A stretch of DNA of 64,000 nt, taken from Ceratodon purpureus. Lineage: Eukaryota; Streptophyta; Bryopsida; Pseudoditrichales; Ditrichaceae. The stretch is taken from NCBI GenBank assembly GCA_014871385.1, contig CM026426.1, positions 76,869,524 to 76,933,523 on the forward strand, in the 5' to 3' direction. Positions 11,009 to 22,909 of the stretch are shown in pieces (the stretch's first letter is position 1; each line of letters begins with the position of its first letter). Under the pieces are notes generated by a model that did not search any database, was not told the origin of the DNA, and saw only the letters and a list, made by a program, of their open reading frames with translations. Made by a program: the position numbers and the translations under genes.

Positions 11009-11303
11009 CTCCGTCCGTCTCAGAATAATATTGTGATTTGCTTGAAAAAAAATTTCTCAAAAAAATACCTTGATTTGCTAAAAAAGGTTGTCTCAGAATA
11101 ATTTCCTTGCTTCTCCCGCAAGGAAGGACCACATTCTATAGTGCATAGTTGGTGCATAAGACAAACAAGTGTCCACAATTTGCTGCGTGAACATCAAAAG
11201 CGTCTAAAAGCGCGTTACTCCACACTTACAAAGCGTTTGGGTAGTCTACACCTTAAAACAGCCAAATTAAGCAAATCAAGATATTCTTTGGAGAGGGAGG
11301 GAG
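11009..11303. mobile_element. Stowaway-type MITE
   Basis: The left end reads CTCCGTCCGTCTCAGAATAA after TA (11007-11008). The reverse complement of the right end reads CTCCCTCCCTCTCCAAAGAA. Both arms continue to GATTTGCT over about 34 bp with roughly three-quarters identity. CTCCCTCCGT is the known terminus of plant Stowaway elements (Tc1/mariner group, TA target). The TA on the right is not preserved exactly. Confidence 0.78.
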
Positions 11304-13830
11304 TCTACTAACTATTTTGAGTGAACAAGTAGTAATATAATAAATCAAAAGAGGGGTATCTTCTCGAAACTTTTCTTGACTTCACAAATAACTCTATTCA
11401 CAGACATGATTGGTCTTGAAGAATTCCCCAAATATTGTACCAATAGTTGGCTGCACACTCATGAAAAAGGGAAATACCTCCAGTAGGAGACGGTTGGTAC
11501 CTTGGTGTAGCTGTAGCAATACGATTAGAGGAGTGTGCACAGAGGGTCTGGACTCTGATTTTCGGGAAAGAATTCGTCATACAGATGTCAGGGTTGAAAC
11601 GACCCAAGTCAAAAAGCGCAGAGGACAGAAAGGGGGAAAAGTAAAAATAAATTGCCCTAAGAAATTGCTTGAAATGGCAGTGGTGGTGGAGAGGATCTGC
11701 AATTCTCATGCTTTTACATCAGATCCTCACAGGCAAGAAATAAGGGTTGGTTTTGAGACGTGATATCAAGGTCAAACCCCTAGTGTAATATGAAGTTAGC
11801 GCTGACTTGTCAAGTACAGTACAGTCACCTACAAGATGTTTACATAATGCCTTTTAGAGGCATTTTAATATTTGTACATAACATACAATAAAATTAGTCC
11901 ATGTTACCTTGCAAAATTATCACTCAATTCTTAGCCAATTATCCCACTCAAGCATACCAAATTTCAATTTCATAAAAGTAAAATTCTAATTTTTGGTGGA
12001 TTTTTGAAGCCATTTTTTATGAATTTAGAATACTTTTTATTGAAAATAATTGGTGATGACTTTTTTAAATTTGATTGCAAAGATATGTAAGGAACATACA
12101 TACACACATCTTTTGCATTAGAAATCACTCTATTGAGCAATAAAGTTTTCCTCTATGAAGAATTCAATGAAAAGTGATAATGCCCAAATTTTGTAAAGTA
12201 GATATTCCTTCATTGTGATCAGATTTTGGCAAAAAAATTGTACCATCATGCTCAAATGTACAATGTTAATTCCCGTGTGAGGTGGACATGCCAAAATCTG
12301 AAACGCCAAAGTGGCCGATTCAAGGCCCCCAAACACTCCCGAGGCTCACAAGTAATCCAGTCCTCTACCCCTGCCCATGAAATTTCTGACACAACCAACT
12401 TTCCGACACAATAGAGCAGACTACGAGCTCTACAATTGCTCTGCAGCACCAATGTGAATTGGCCCTCGCCCCACTGACACACAACTAGTCCAAACTTAGG
12501 TGGAAATCGGCGAAATTGGGGCGCACTATAGACTTTGAGAGTACATGAAACTCCTGAGCCTGCAAGGTTTTTTGAGGAGTTCGCAATCCAAATGGAGGTT
12601 ACGGGAGTCCTAGTGGGTGCCTGTTTTCTATCCGGGCCCGCAATAGAGCTCCGTGGCCACGCGTTCCGCACAAGGGTGCGGATGCTCTAAGGTTGAACAA
12701 CCCATTACCATTGCCAACTCTAGAATCAACAATTATGTGGGCCAAAACCACCAGCCCCTAACCACATTTACATAATTTTCTGACTATCAATTTATTGTTG
12801 GAGAAGAGAAGGAAGCAGTTTTTGGTCACGCTGGCCACCAATATTGGGGAAGGGAAGGAGCAAATTTTGGTTAGATTGCATTCCTTTGATCACATTGGAT
12901 GTGGACGTGGTGGTTTTAGGTTATGTGTCTGTTGATTTCAGTTTAAGAATTGAGTAGTTCTTAATTTTCAGGGCTCTTGGTTTTTAATCTCATATACTTA
13001 CGGTGTTGAGTGTTTTGAGAAGAGGTGATTAGCATCACTTATTGTAGAAGTAGGGAAGTAGGTATGTTGAGAGTGGGCAAAAAATTACTTTCCACTTTGG
13101 AAATTTGTAGCAATTTCAATATGATGAATTAAAGGGGGAAGTTCGTATGTGAGCGGAGAGCAGAGAGCAAAGAGCAAAGAGCAAAGAATGGAGAGCAGAG
13201 ATTTGACATTTAGCCAAATTTTTGAAAGTAAAGTAAACCCTATAACCGTGGAAAAATACTAAAAAAAGGCATGATTTTGTTACTTTTTATAGTAAAGGAG
13301 TCTATTATCCTGTGGATTCAGGGTTATCATTGGTAAAAATTTCTTATGTTTGTTTTCTGAGGTAATAATTAGGGCTGATGTCATGATGACATCATGCATA
13401 CAATCCTTTAATTTTGGTCCCTTATCGGATCTAGATACGAGTATTCCAGCATCATGTTTTTAGATCACAACAGTAAATAGTGCATAGGATTATATTAATA
13501 ATTCTAGAAAAAATAAATTTCACAAAAGCTAAAAATTAAAGGTCTGAAAACTTTGTGGAATATTTCAAAGTTCGTATACAATAATGGAGCTGCGGAAACC
13601 AAGATGTATACCATGTCAGAGTGCTTGTCTTCGTCAAAGATTTCTTGGTCTTTAGAGAAGACCATTGCTAGCTCAAGTGTCAACTAATGATCTATATAAA
13701 CCTTAGCAGACGTCCTTGACGTTGTATTAACTCAATGATTTATGTAAAACTTAACCTTGTACTTGCTAGGCACTTGTTTGAAGGTATGGGCGATTCATTT
13801 GAGGTCGTTGCTTACAAACAATTTTACAGG
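11304..13830. other. Intergenic DNA with a possible MITE end and a short tandem repeat
   Basis: Mostly AT-rich non-coding DNA. A segment ending GCGGATGCTC then TAA (to about 12689) looks like the right end of a PIF/Harbinger-type MITE (GAGCATCCGCAC inward), but no left end was found. A short tandem repeat AGAGCAAAG lies at about 13156-13198. The 117-codon ORF at 11410-11763 has no recognisable features and I do not call it a gene. Confidence 0.4.
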
Positions 13831-13834
13831 ATTT

Positions 13835-14296
13835 GCTTAAGCGGATGGCGGATGGGCCTGACCCTTGGGATCATATAGGTAGTAGTACAACGCAAGCTTG
13901 AACTCCTCCGACGGTAATCATGTTTGAAGACGTCGAGAACGCTCGTGCTGTGTCGAAGCTTTGGAAGCGTGAGATTGAAAGTAGCCCTAAATACGCATGC
14001 CTTCGGCTAGCAAGGTGGGATTACGTTTTGCTCAGGGGTCGCCATTGGAGTCCAAAGGACGAATATGAAGCTATTCGGTTCAACATCAACTAGAATGTTT
14101 TTAGGAGTTCTTGGTCACTTGCAAATCCAATTAACAACAAGAGGTTAGAGACAACGTCCCTTAAAAAACTTAGTTGCCTTGAGTTAGATCAGTTGAGGTC
14201 ATTGCTAAGGGCGAATGGGAATCAGGTCTTGGATGTGCCGGAAGGAGAGAAAATTTCTTCGAGAGATGGTATCTGGATCTCTTCCAAGAATAGATA
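13835..14296 (+). pseudogene. Pseudogene of an unknown family, paralogue of the 51448-51972 gene
   Basis: One + frame has coding character across about 150 codons with stops TGA (in GCT TGA ACT, about 13902) and TAG (in AAC TAG AAT, about 14091). It ends TAA at about 14296. Shared with the intact minus-strand protein at 51448-51972 are: Pro-Trp-Asp near the start; EDVENARAVSKLW against QDVDNARAACKMF; SPKYACLRLARWD against SPEWACIRLARHD; then SWSLANPINNKRL against SWNMATPITDERL; then a Leu-rich segment and a C-terminal tryptophan (GIWISS against DIWVCP). A TTACAG just upstream could be a splice acceptor. The function is unknown. Confidence 0.8.
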
Positions 14297-14752
14297 ACAT
14301 GGCAATGGTAACGTGAAATGTTGTTGATTGATAAAGAAAGTAATTAGAGTATTCTATATATTTTGAGCATTTCAGTTGTAACAATTCATTGTTCACGTTA
14401 GTGTTGTCTAGTATTCTGGATATAATTAGCTAAACGAAACAACTTCATAACTGAAGTGGTTTTCCCTTATATGGGCTACAAGAGTACGTAATTTTGAAAT
14501 CAGTATTTTCAGAATTATGTTGGCACATGTTCTGTATTTCCTTCATAAGCAATCCAAAAACAACAACTTAGGAATTTAAAAAAGAAAACCGAACACATGT
14601 CACATGTTTGATCTTATTTAAACACATGAGAATTGAGAGCCGAAAAGTCTTGCAGCTATAGTCCTTTACATACACGAATATAAATGGAAATGAGAACCAG
14701 AAATACTGTAAGTGGTTTGCAATTGAATAGAGGAAGGAATATGTAATCAACT

Positions 14753-14760
14753 CCAATGAA
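14753..14760. repeat. Left target-site duplication CCAATGAA of the hAT element
   Basis: Identical to 23212-23219. An 8-bp duplication is characteristic of hAT transposition. Confidence 0.93.
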
Positions 14761-14984
14761 CAGGGTTGTTCATGGGACCTCCCCGTCCGAAAGACGGTCC
14801 GGTCTGCTCGTCCGTCCGTTAGGGGTTAGGGGAGGTCCGTTTGACCGATACTTACGGTTGACCGTCCAAATGGTGAAATGGAAGTTACCTTGGCCACCTA
14901 GGATGCCACGCGTCTGACATGTCACCAAATATTCCACATATAGAGTTGACACGGAGGATGACGTGGCTAAGTGGTAGGGCGCCA

Positions 14985-15170
14985 ACGCCTTGGGGGAGGA
15001 GGGGTGCGAGCGGCTGAGAGGGGGTGCGAGCTACTGGGAGGGGTGTGGGCACCTGCGAAGGGGGGGGCGCGAGCGAGGGGGCGGGGAGGGGGGGGGGGGG
15101 GGGGGGCAGAGCGAGGGGGTGGGTGGGGGCGCGAGCGCCTGGGAAGGGGGCGCGAGCGGAGAACAAAAAT
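14985..15170. repeat. Left subterminal GC-rich tandem array of the hAT element
   Basis: Units built on GGGGGCGCGAGC (complement of GCTCGCGCCCCC), about 17-20 bp apart, include a G-run near 15086-15106. It matches the array at 183-395 in inverted orientation. Confidence 0.85.
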
Positions 15171-15317
15171 CAGGCATTGAAGGAAATTAAGACATGACTG
15201 AAGTTTTCAGTGACATAAATGAGAGAAATTTCAATTCATGTCGAAACAAAAATACATTCAATAGCCTTAGCTAATGTTTTATGGACATTGACTAAGGTTA
15301 ACATATAAGTATCTACG

Positions 15318-15319
<2 letters not shown>

Positions 15320-15352
<33 letters not shown>
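15320..15352. repeat. (AT)n microsatellite
   Basis: About 16 AT dinucleotides in the left subterminal region of the hAT element. Confidence 0.9.
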
Positions 15353-15357
<5 letters not shown>

Positions 15358-15523
15358 TTTTTTGTTTTTTTTTTTGGAGTCATATATATTATACTTTGTC
15401 TATATAACTTCTATATGTAATATGCTGAAAGATGTATTACTTTTTTTAATTTTTTCTGGCGGTGCGCCATGGCGGATTTGTTCGAGTACCGGGCATCCCC
15501 AATGGTACTCTTACAACAATGTC

Positions 15524-17934
15524 TTAATCATTAGGTGCTTCTGCACGACTATCTTCCGATGAATCCGATCCATCTGAGGATTGTGAGTCCTCGTCATCTC
15601 CATCTCCGCAATTAATAGGCACATACTCCTCCACTGTGGAATGAATGTTGCGCAATTCGTGGTCAATTGTACCATCCACCACCGTAGTCACAATTCTTTT
15701 GACCTTCCGTCTTTTGGTCTTATCGTTGATCCCGTCCACATTAATCACGGGTAATCAACGTTTACCCACAGCCACTAGTAAAGACGAGGTAGTCTTAACA
15801 GTTTATCGTGAAAAAAATGGACAAACGTTTCTTAGAACTTTACTGGACCGCATCACTCCACGACGCGTCTGGTGGATAGACCTGCTCCAGAAGAAGTGAG
15901 TGGAACACTTGTATTTAGTGTTGTAGTTATTGAACCATGCCCGGTAGATCTGCTCAAACGAGGTGGAGGAGGTCTATCCAACCCTGCAAGTACTGCTCCG
16001 ATTGAAGGTGTACTCTGGGGCAGCGGTGTTTGAAACAATTGGCCAATAGGAATTTCATCCTCTTGTCCATTTCAAACTCTCTTTGAATGTTCATTTCTTG
16101 GAGGGCTTTCATTCAAACCTCCGGACCTAATTGTTTCTTCAACATTTTCTGGCAGAGCGCCTCGGAGTTGTTCAACTTCATTCCTCCCTCAACGTCTTGT
16201 GGAATTGGAATTTGCACTCCACTGTTGTTACCCCCTCCTTCATTGTCATTGTTGGAAACGCTACGAACGAGGTGAATGTCATCATTATCGCCACCATCGT
16301 CGTTTTGGTGCTAAGTCATTTCGACTTCAAATTCATCGTCAATATCATCGTCTGCCCGATCGTATGCGACCACGCCTCTAGTTCGTATTTCATTGACAAC
16401 GTGGTGAGGCGTAGTAGCTACCTCTTCATCAAATCCTGTCCCGTCAAAAACTCCATTCGCCTGGTTAACGGGTTCATTGCGTGGCATGTCACCACCAGCA
16501 TTGTCCACGGGTAACTCTGGATACTCATCATCCATACTACCATGATAATGATGAACACCACCGTCGTCACCATTGCCTTAATTATCTTCAACTCCATCGT
16601 TAAATCCTTCATCTCCATCATTTTCCCATACTTCTTCATCGTACATGGCTGCAACTTCTTCATCCGAGTCTTCGGAGAACGGTTGGTTGTCGCACCAAAT
16701 AACAGGATCCGCTCCACGTTGTTCTCGAAGGAGCTTACTGTTGGTGTAAATATACACCAAGTCCTCTGCCTTCTTCACGCCCAATTGGTTGTGAACCTTA
16801 TTGTGAACAAAGGAATACATGCTCCAATTTCGCTCACATGATGATGCCAAGCATGTTAACGAAAGGATGCGCTTTGCTATCAAGGGCAACGCATCACCCC
16901 CAACCCGCTGCCACCATTGATGAGGTAGCATCCGAGTCTGTCGAATATTTGGGGCCTCCAAGGGGCTGAATGGACCGGTGCGTTCCTCAAATTGTGTTAG
17001 CTCGAACATCACAGTATCATGGTCCACTCCAAAGCACTCACTTAAATGAATTAGCACTTGCAAGAGTGCACGCTTTGCAGCACCGTTAATCAATAGCTCG
17101 TGGCTCTCCGGGAAAATATAGGGATTCAACATGGCACCTGCGTAGTGGAAATCTGTCAACATCATCTTCCATCTCTTCGTAAAATGTTTCTCAAAGCGCC
17201 CTGCTATAACGGGGTCTAGAAAAAAGGGTCAGATTATTCTGATGGACTACCACCTGGACTCCTCTATTTTCAGCTTTACAAGCTGCTTTGTTGGCTCGAT
17301 GTGCTTGGTTTGCATTGCATTGTATGCTGGTGGATGGTAGTCGAAACCCGCTTTCAAGGTTGCCTCCATTGCTGCAATGAAAGTTGGATGTCTAACCACA
17401 TTGAAAGGCACATTCGTTTCGTAAACGAAGACTGCCCATTTTTTTATCCAATTCATTGCGCTTTCCAATCTATTAAGCCTCGGTAAAACTTTGTTGCCGC
17501 ATAGTACTTGGTGTACAGGAATCACCTCTGCTGAGAATCGGAGTTGACTGAGATGGTTCAACTTGAGAATTCCTCTACTCTTGGACCTCCTCTGTTCCGT
17601 GAGGCACTTCCGTAGATTGCTCAACAGGCATAGACTGGCTAGAACATGGTGTGAAGCTTGCATTGCCATCACCACGGTTAGTGCCATAGATCTCCGCATG
17701 TGTCATTCTTTTTGGTACTATATTACCACAATTGGCAAAGCGTCTAAATACGACGGCTGGGGCCTTGGAACAATGACTCTTGCTTGAACTTTCACCCCAT
17801 CCATAGTGCTTCATAGCTCTTTGTCGTTTATGACAAAAAGTCTCATTGAACCACACACATTTAACATGGTCCTTATGAAGGAACGTCCACCACGGAGCCC
17901 ACTTAGACGTCGATTGACGCTGTTGTCCTGTCAT
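15524..17934 (-). pseudogene. hAT transposase remnant, catalytic core deleted
   Basis: Reading down from 17934: an N-terminal segment with a possible BED-like pattern (VKCVWFNETFCHKRQRAMKHYG); then a DUF659-like segment (YETNVPFNVVRHPTFIAAM, then FDYHPPAYNAMQT) ending near 17247; then the hAT dimerisation region (HQWWQRVGGDALPLIAKRIL, LTCLASSCERNWS, VHNKVHNQLGVKKAEDLVY) at about 16900-16740; then an acidic Asp/Glu-rich tail. Between the DUF659-like part and the dimerisation part, where several hundred residues carrying the catalytic acids normally lie, there are only about 80 bp. The core is therefore deleted and the protein cannot be an active transposase. Frame changes add further damage. 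Confidence 0.85.
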
Positions 17935-18148
17935 TCTCTGTGTCTCTGAAAAAGTTCAATGATCTCTTGTCTGCAAGTGTTAGTATGTCACATGTGAGAA
18001 AAAAAATGGTATGTGTAGACATCAACCACAAGCCAATGTGATGCACATAGTCTCAAGCAAGGAGCCCACAAGGAGTTCCGGGACTAGAGGCCATGATTTG
18101 AAATGAAATTAGGCTTGGCCTAAGTTGGTGGCATTTATACTTGTTAGA

Positions 18149-18575
18149 AGGGGGGGGGGGGGGGGGGGGGGGCGCGAGCTCTTGAGGGGGCGAGAGCTTC
18201 TCACATGGGGGGAGAGTGTTTGGTAGGGGAGGCGAGAACTTCTAAGTGGAGGCGAGAGATTCTGCGAGTGGGGGGAGCAAGCTTCTGGAAGGGTGTTGAG
18301 TACTACTTTGGGGGGTGCGAGCTTCTCCAGAGGGGGCTGCCAGCTTCTATAAGGGAGGGCGACTATTTATGTGGGGGGGGGGGGGGGGGACGAGTGCTTC
18401 TGGATGGGGGGCGAGTACTTCTGAGGAGGGGGCGAGTACTTATGGAGGGGGGCGAGTGCTTCTGGGAGAGGGGGGTCAAGTCCTTCTGGGAAAAGGGGAG
18501 ATTAGTGCTTCTGGGGAAGGAGGGGCGAGAGCATTAGTGGAGGGGGGAGGGGGCGCGAGCTTCTGGGGGGGCAGT
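18149..18575. repeat. GC-rich tandem array upstream of the hAT transposase remnant
   Basis: About 20 units of roughly 20-24 bp are variants of GGGGGGCGAGTGCTTCTGGG, with poly-G runs at 18149-18172 and 18374-18389. It lies between the 5' side of the minus-strand transposase and the 3' side of the kinase-like gene. ORFs here are translations of the repeat. Confidence 0.85.
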
Positions 18576-18768
18576 CCCGGTGAATGGGCCATACATTTAT
18601 TTATTTATTTTTTAATTGTTTTTTTCATTCCATTACAAAACCAACAATATCATTTCATGTTCCACAAGAGCACATATATGCCAAAAAAAGGATTTATTAA
18701 AATTTTAGAAACGTGCAAACAAGGCCACATAGGCAATCAAAATATTCCAAACGTAAATCACTATGGAA

Positions 18769-20449
18769 CTACAATGTGTATCTAAAACAACCATTGGGAG
18801 CTTGGAAGTTGTAAGGGGGACTCATCAAATCATCTACAACTCTTGCAAGCGAAAGCCTCTTCGCGGGATCTTCGTTAACCAAGCCATCCAACTTTGATGA
18901 GAATGCAATCATTGACATTGGATCCTTGAAGAGTTCTGGGCATTTTTCGTCCCTCCATATCTTCTTTGCCAAATGGCCTACTGAAAATGCATCAGATTGC
19001 GTCGTACTTGGATGCATCCTCTTCATGCGCTCTGAATTGCGTTCCTCGTCATCTTTGTCGCCATATAAAAGAAACAACTCCGACGCAACTTCTACCCTCC
19101 TCTCCTTTAAACGTTGTAGATCATCGGGGTTCCTCAAATCATAACAGGAGGCCTTCTTCTTAATGACTCTGCTTGCCATACCCCAATCGCACACACCAAT
19201 ATATACTTTATCCTTGTCATGAGGTGGAAAGTGGAGTAGAATGTTGGATTGCATTAAGTCGTTGTGGAGGATTTCAGCCTTATGGACTATGTCCATAACG
19301 TAGATGAGATTCCATGCCAACATTCCTCGGTTCTTTCGACAGGCAAAAAAATTCTGGCAGTCTTCCATGGGCATTTTGGGCAGCTTCAAAATTTCTTTGT
19401 AACTTGCTGCCTCTGACGCCTTTTCATTTAATTTGAGGAAGTTGCGGAGGCAATCTCCGTTCCACCACAGCGTATAAGCTTCCATGGTCTTTGAGTGACA
19501 AGCCCAAATTTTATCACACCCGGATGCTCTACCGGGCAAACCATGGCCTCAATTGCTCGTTCCTTTCGCTTATCCTCTTCAATTTTAGCCTTGAACATTT
19601 TTCCCGCAAATTCGATGTGAATTGGAATATGCTTCACATTGGCTATTCGCACTTTTTGCACTTTGCCATACCCCCCCTTCGACATTGAAGCCAGATAATG
19701 GTACAACTTTGGCTGTAGTCGGAATCCAGATCAGTGAACCATACATGTGTGCTTCCAATGCTAAGTTCAACGCTTGTTCATTCCAAGGCATAGTCTTTGT
19801 TTTCCCCTTGGAAAATCTCTGACATGCCTCTTGAACCATTCTCAATTTCTCAAGAAACACTTTGTCTTGGTTGCTCCATTCTTCGCCTTGTGGTTTTTTC
19901 ACATGTGATTCAAACACATGAATGACATTTGTCGTAGCACTGCTCACTTGTTGTATCAACCAATTTGAGCTGTGATAATACTTCGTCATGCATCCATGTA
20001 GAACTCTGACGCTTCCAATGTGCTCCAAAATTCCTTTCCAAATCACGTTGGAGGTTGTAGATACCATTTTCTCCTTGATTGAGGTACATTGTCTTCAAAC
20101 TTCTTATGCTACGGGCCTAGTAGTATTCGACGGTCACCTTCCTGATAAAATGCGTATACTCCAATGGTGGATAACCCTCATCCATCTCGTGCCCCCCAGT
20201 ATTCTTCTTCTTTTTCCCCTTCGAGCTAGATGATGGAGTAGAACCAGTATGCGATTCAACTCTTACACAACTCATAGGGTCCATTGCATCTGGAGCATCC
20301 AAGTCTTCATAGATAGGCCGTGTGCCGGAGCCTTCTAGAAGACATCGCAAAGTAAAATCCTGAAAAAAAAAATCAACAATTTCCCCCCTCCCCCCAATGA
20401 AGACTTTCCACGTAAGCAGTTCCAAGCAAGGCGTGTTTTCACACGTCAC
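18769..20449 (-). pseudogene. Degenerate protein-kinase-like gene carried by the hAT element
   Basis: Three overlapping minus frames join into one kinase-like protein of about 550 residues with at least two frameshifts (near 20080 and 19500). The N-terminal part (from 20449) has a Ser/Lys-rich segment and a helical region. The kinase fold follows: Gly-rich loop SKGGYGKV (about 19680); FAGKMFKAKIEEDKRKERA with candidate subdomain II Lys and subdomain III; catalytic loop ILHNDLMQSNILL (about 19266), corresponding to HRDxxxxN but with HND and Met in place of Lys; DWG instead of DFG (about 19188); SDAFSVGHLAKKIW as subdomain IX; and DPAKRLS near the C-terminus. The altered residues suggest weak or absent catalysis, but decay and original divergence cannot be separated. 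It is divergent from the RING gene. Confidence 0.82.
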
Positions 20450-20514
20450 GACAAAGAGCCGCTGAGGAAAGGAGTGTGGGGGCCGAGAACGTCTCCCCTC
20501 TTTATATAGTGGGT

Positions 20515-20735
20515 GGAAGGCGCAGAATCTCGCGCTTCCCCTGAACTCGCTCGTGCCCCCTTTGAACCCGCTTGCGCCCCCCCCTATACCCGTTCGCGGC
20601 CCCCCCCCCCCCTTATCTCGTTTGTGCCCCCCCTAACTCGCTCGCGCCCCTCTGTACCCGTCCGCGCCCCCCCTCGGCCCGTTCGCACCCCTCCCTCAAC
20701 CCGCTCGCGCCCCCCCTCCCCCCCCCTTCTGACAT
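20515..20735. repeat. GC-rich tandem array between divergent kinase and RING genes
   Basis: Units of the form ACTCGCTCGCGCCCCCC, ACCCGTTCGCGGCCCCCC and similar (about 17-20 bp, roughly 10 copies). The array occupies the shared upstream region of the minus-strand kinase-like gene (5' end about 20449) and the plus-strand RING gene (from about 20970). Confidence 0.85.
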
Positions 20736-20969
20736 TTTTTTTTTTTTTTAATTATTTTTTTTGTTTTCTTTTGAAGGAAGTGGAATCTCTGCACCATTTC
20801 CCTAAAAAAAAAAAAATAAAATAAAATAAAATAAAAAAAATTAGAAACTCCGGAGATTTTATACATGCACAATCTCTCTTCCAACCCTCTTCCATCCTTT
20901 GCTATTGATTTCAATGTATCCCTTCATCTCCCAAATCAATTGCCTTGAGCCCTTCATAACATCAACTTC

Positions 20970-22626
20970 GTGGAAAACGATCAAAATCCGGTAGCTAATT
21001 TGGAGGTGGTCGGAATTGGACTTACGATGGTTCTTGGCATGCCGGTTTTGGTTAGAGAAAACCTGTCTAACCAGAACAATGAGGTCGGGGAGTTGCAATT
21101 ACGGGTTATAGAAAAGGATGGTCTAATTGCAGAGTCAGAAGAAACCATCCGAAAACTACGATTGGAATCAGTAGTAAAAGATGCTGTAATAACAGATTTG
21201 CGCAATTAATTGCAAGAACGAGAAAGACCTCAGTCTTCTCAAGCCAATGATATACCTGTAGTTCAAGATCCAATGTTGGTGGATGAATCTTACATCAACA
21301 ACACGGTTGATGTTGCAACGGCCGGTGTGTTGGAGAATATTTCCACACCAGCAAAACATCGACGGGTTGGAGTGATATTGCCTCCACTAGGCCCATACGC
21401 GCGACCCTATGTAGACATTGATGGACCATTAAGTCAAGATTCCTTATCATTTCCACCCAATGCTCAAACGGAAGAAGTAGAGACATTGAAGAGAGCCAAT
21501 GATGAATAGCGGCTCCTTGTTTTGATGTTCGCTAAATCATACTACGAGTGGAAAGTGGCAACCATTCTCAGCGTTGATCACGGTCGCCAAATCGCGTTAG
21601 GGTTCAAGAAGATCAACAAATAGTACTTGCAACACAACAGACGAAAGGATTTTGGCCTAACTTCATGGACTAATGCAGATGATATGTTTCCATCCACTCT
21701 GCCAATGCAAGAATCGGATTCTAAACTCATAGATTGGGCGAAGTTGGATTTAGATGTGGAGAACGCAACTTCGTGCCATGATCTTCAAATGAAGGAAGGA
21801 GTTACAGGCAGAAAGCTTTGGCCAAATCCTCGACCATGGGTGTTGGATGGTTCTGAAACATGTATGGTGTGTCTAAATCCATTTGGTCCGGAGGGTGGAT
21901 GGGCACTTGGATCATGTACCCACATGTTCCATCCAATGTGTTTAATTAACATATTTTTGGTTAGGAGATTTTGTCCGGTATGCAAGTCTCCGTTCCATGA
22001 ACTCTTGTACGAGGTTTTTGGACTCACTCTATACATGCCACCAAGCCATGAGAGAAATCCCAAAAACACCCCGGGTGAAAATTACCGCAATATGTGGGGG
22101 GAAGATTTGATTTGGAGTTGGCGGGCCCAGACTCACTCGGTCTTTAAGAGCAATGTAAGTGACGAGTTGGTGTGGGAGGATGACCACAAGGCGATTGTGA
22201 GGGTGTGCAAGAAGATAATTGGATCAGCGAAGGAGGACCAAGGGAAACGAAATTTTTTCTATCAGACTTTGAATGGATACTGGGATGCGAAGCATAAGGA
22301 ATTCCAACTTGGTACGCACCCACAAGGCCTCATATGGAACAAGGACGGGGAACTTGATTACAGACAATGAAGGTCACGCCACTCTGACCGCCCGAGAGGC
22401 AGTCCAAATGTCTCTTTCGGAGTGGAAGTATCCTTTCAGAAATGAAGCTGTTGACTTTCTTCTAGAGGAACACTCTCCACAGACATTGCGTACATTGGCA
22501 CAATTGAGAAACTTGCAAATTTTGCGTTCTCTCAGTGAAACCGATGGCCCATTCCGGCGGACACGGACGAGAGCCAGGTGCACCTTGACGCTGGACGATG
22601 GAGCAGGACCAAGTGGCACGGCGTAG
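20970..22626 (+). pseudogene. RING-H2 zinc-finger (E3 ligase-like) gene carried by the hAT element
   Basis: From ATG 20970 one frame runs to 22370 with three stops, TAA (21207) and two TAG (about 21507 and 21621), each one transition from a Gln codon. A frame change near 22355 then leads to a coding-like C-terminus ending at 22626. The protein would be about 550 residues. It has an N-terminal coiled-coil-like segment (VGELQLRVIEKDGLIAESEE), an acidic linker and a RING-H2 finger at about 21865-22000: CMVC, then CTHMFHPMC, then CPVC (C-x2-C, C-x-H-x2-H-x2-C, C-x2-C). A conserved-looking segment follows (FHELLYEVFGLTLYMPPSHE). RING-H2 proteins recruit E2 enzymes to ubiquitinate targets; substrates here are unknown. 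Confidence 0.87.
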
Positions 22627-22909
22627 TAGATGCACAGTACTACTACTAGTTACAACTTAGTACTAAGCGACTAGCTTTCGTATACCGCAATTTTTGTAAT
22701 GTTTTGGTTTGAAATGGTAATGAAATGCTTTTACTTTCATAAATGTAGACAACAATGCAAAGTCCATATATTACGAGTATCTCATTTTTCCTATGCTGAA
22801 TTTACACAGTTGTCATTGCGCTTGGTCCCAATATATTATTCTGGTGGAAATATTAGTTTTTTTTGCATTGTCAAAAATTTACTATATCTACAAAGTGGGC
22901 CGCACTCTT

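Noticed and set aside
11410-11763. 117-codon ORF on +
   Set aside because: It is overlapped by an open frame on -, has no recognisable motif and sits in AT-rich intergenic DNA.
12252-12671. 139-codon ORF on -
   Set aside because: It has no domain and ends in a sequence resembling a MITE terminus, so it is likely non-coding MITE DNA.
18205-18785. Gly-rich ORFs on +
   Set aside because: They are translations of the G-rich tandem array.
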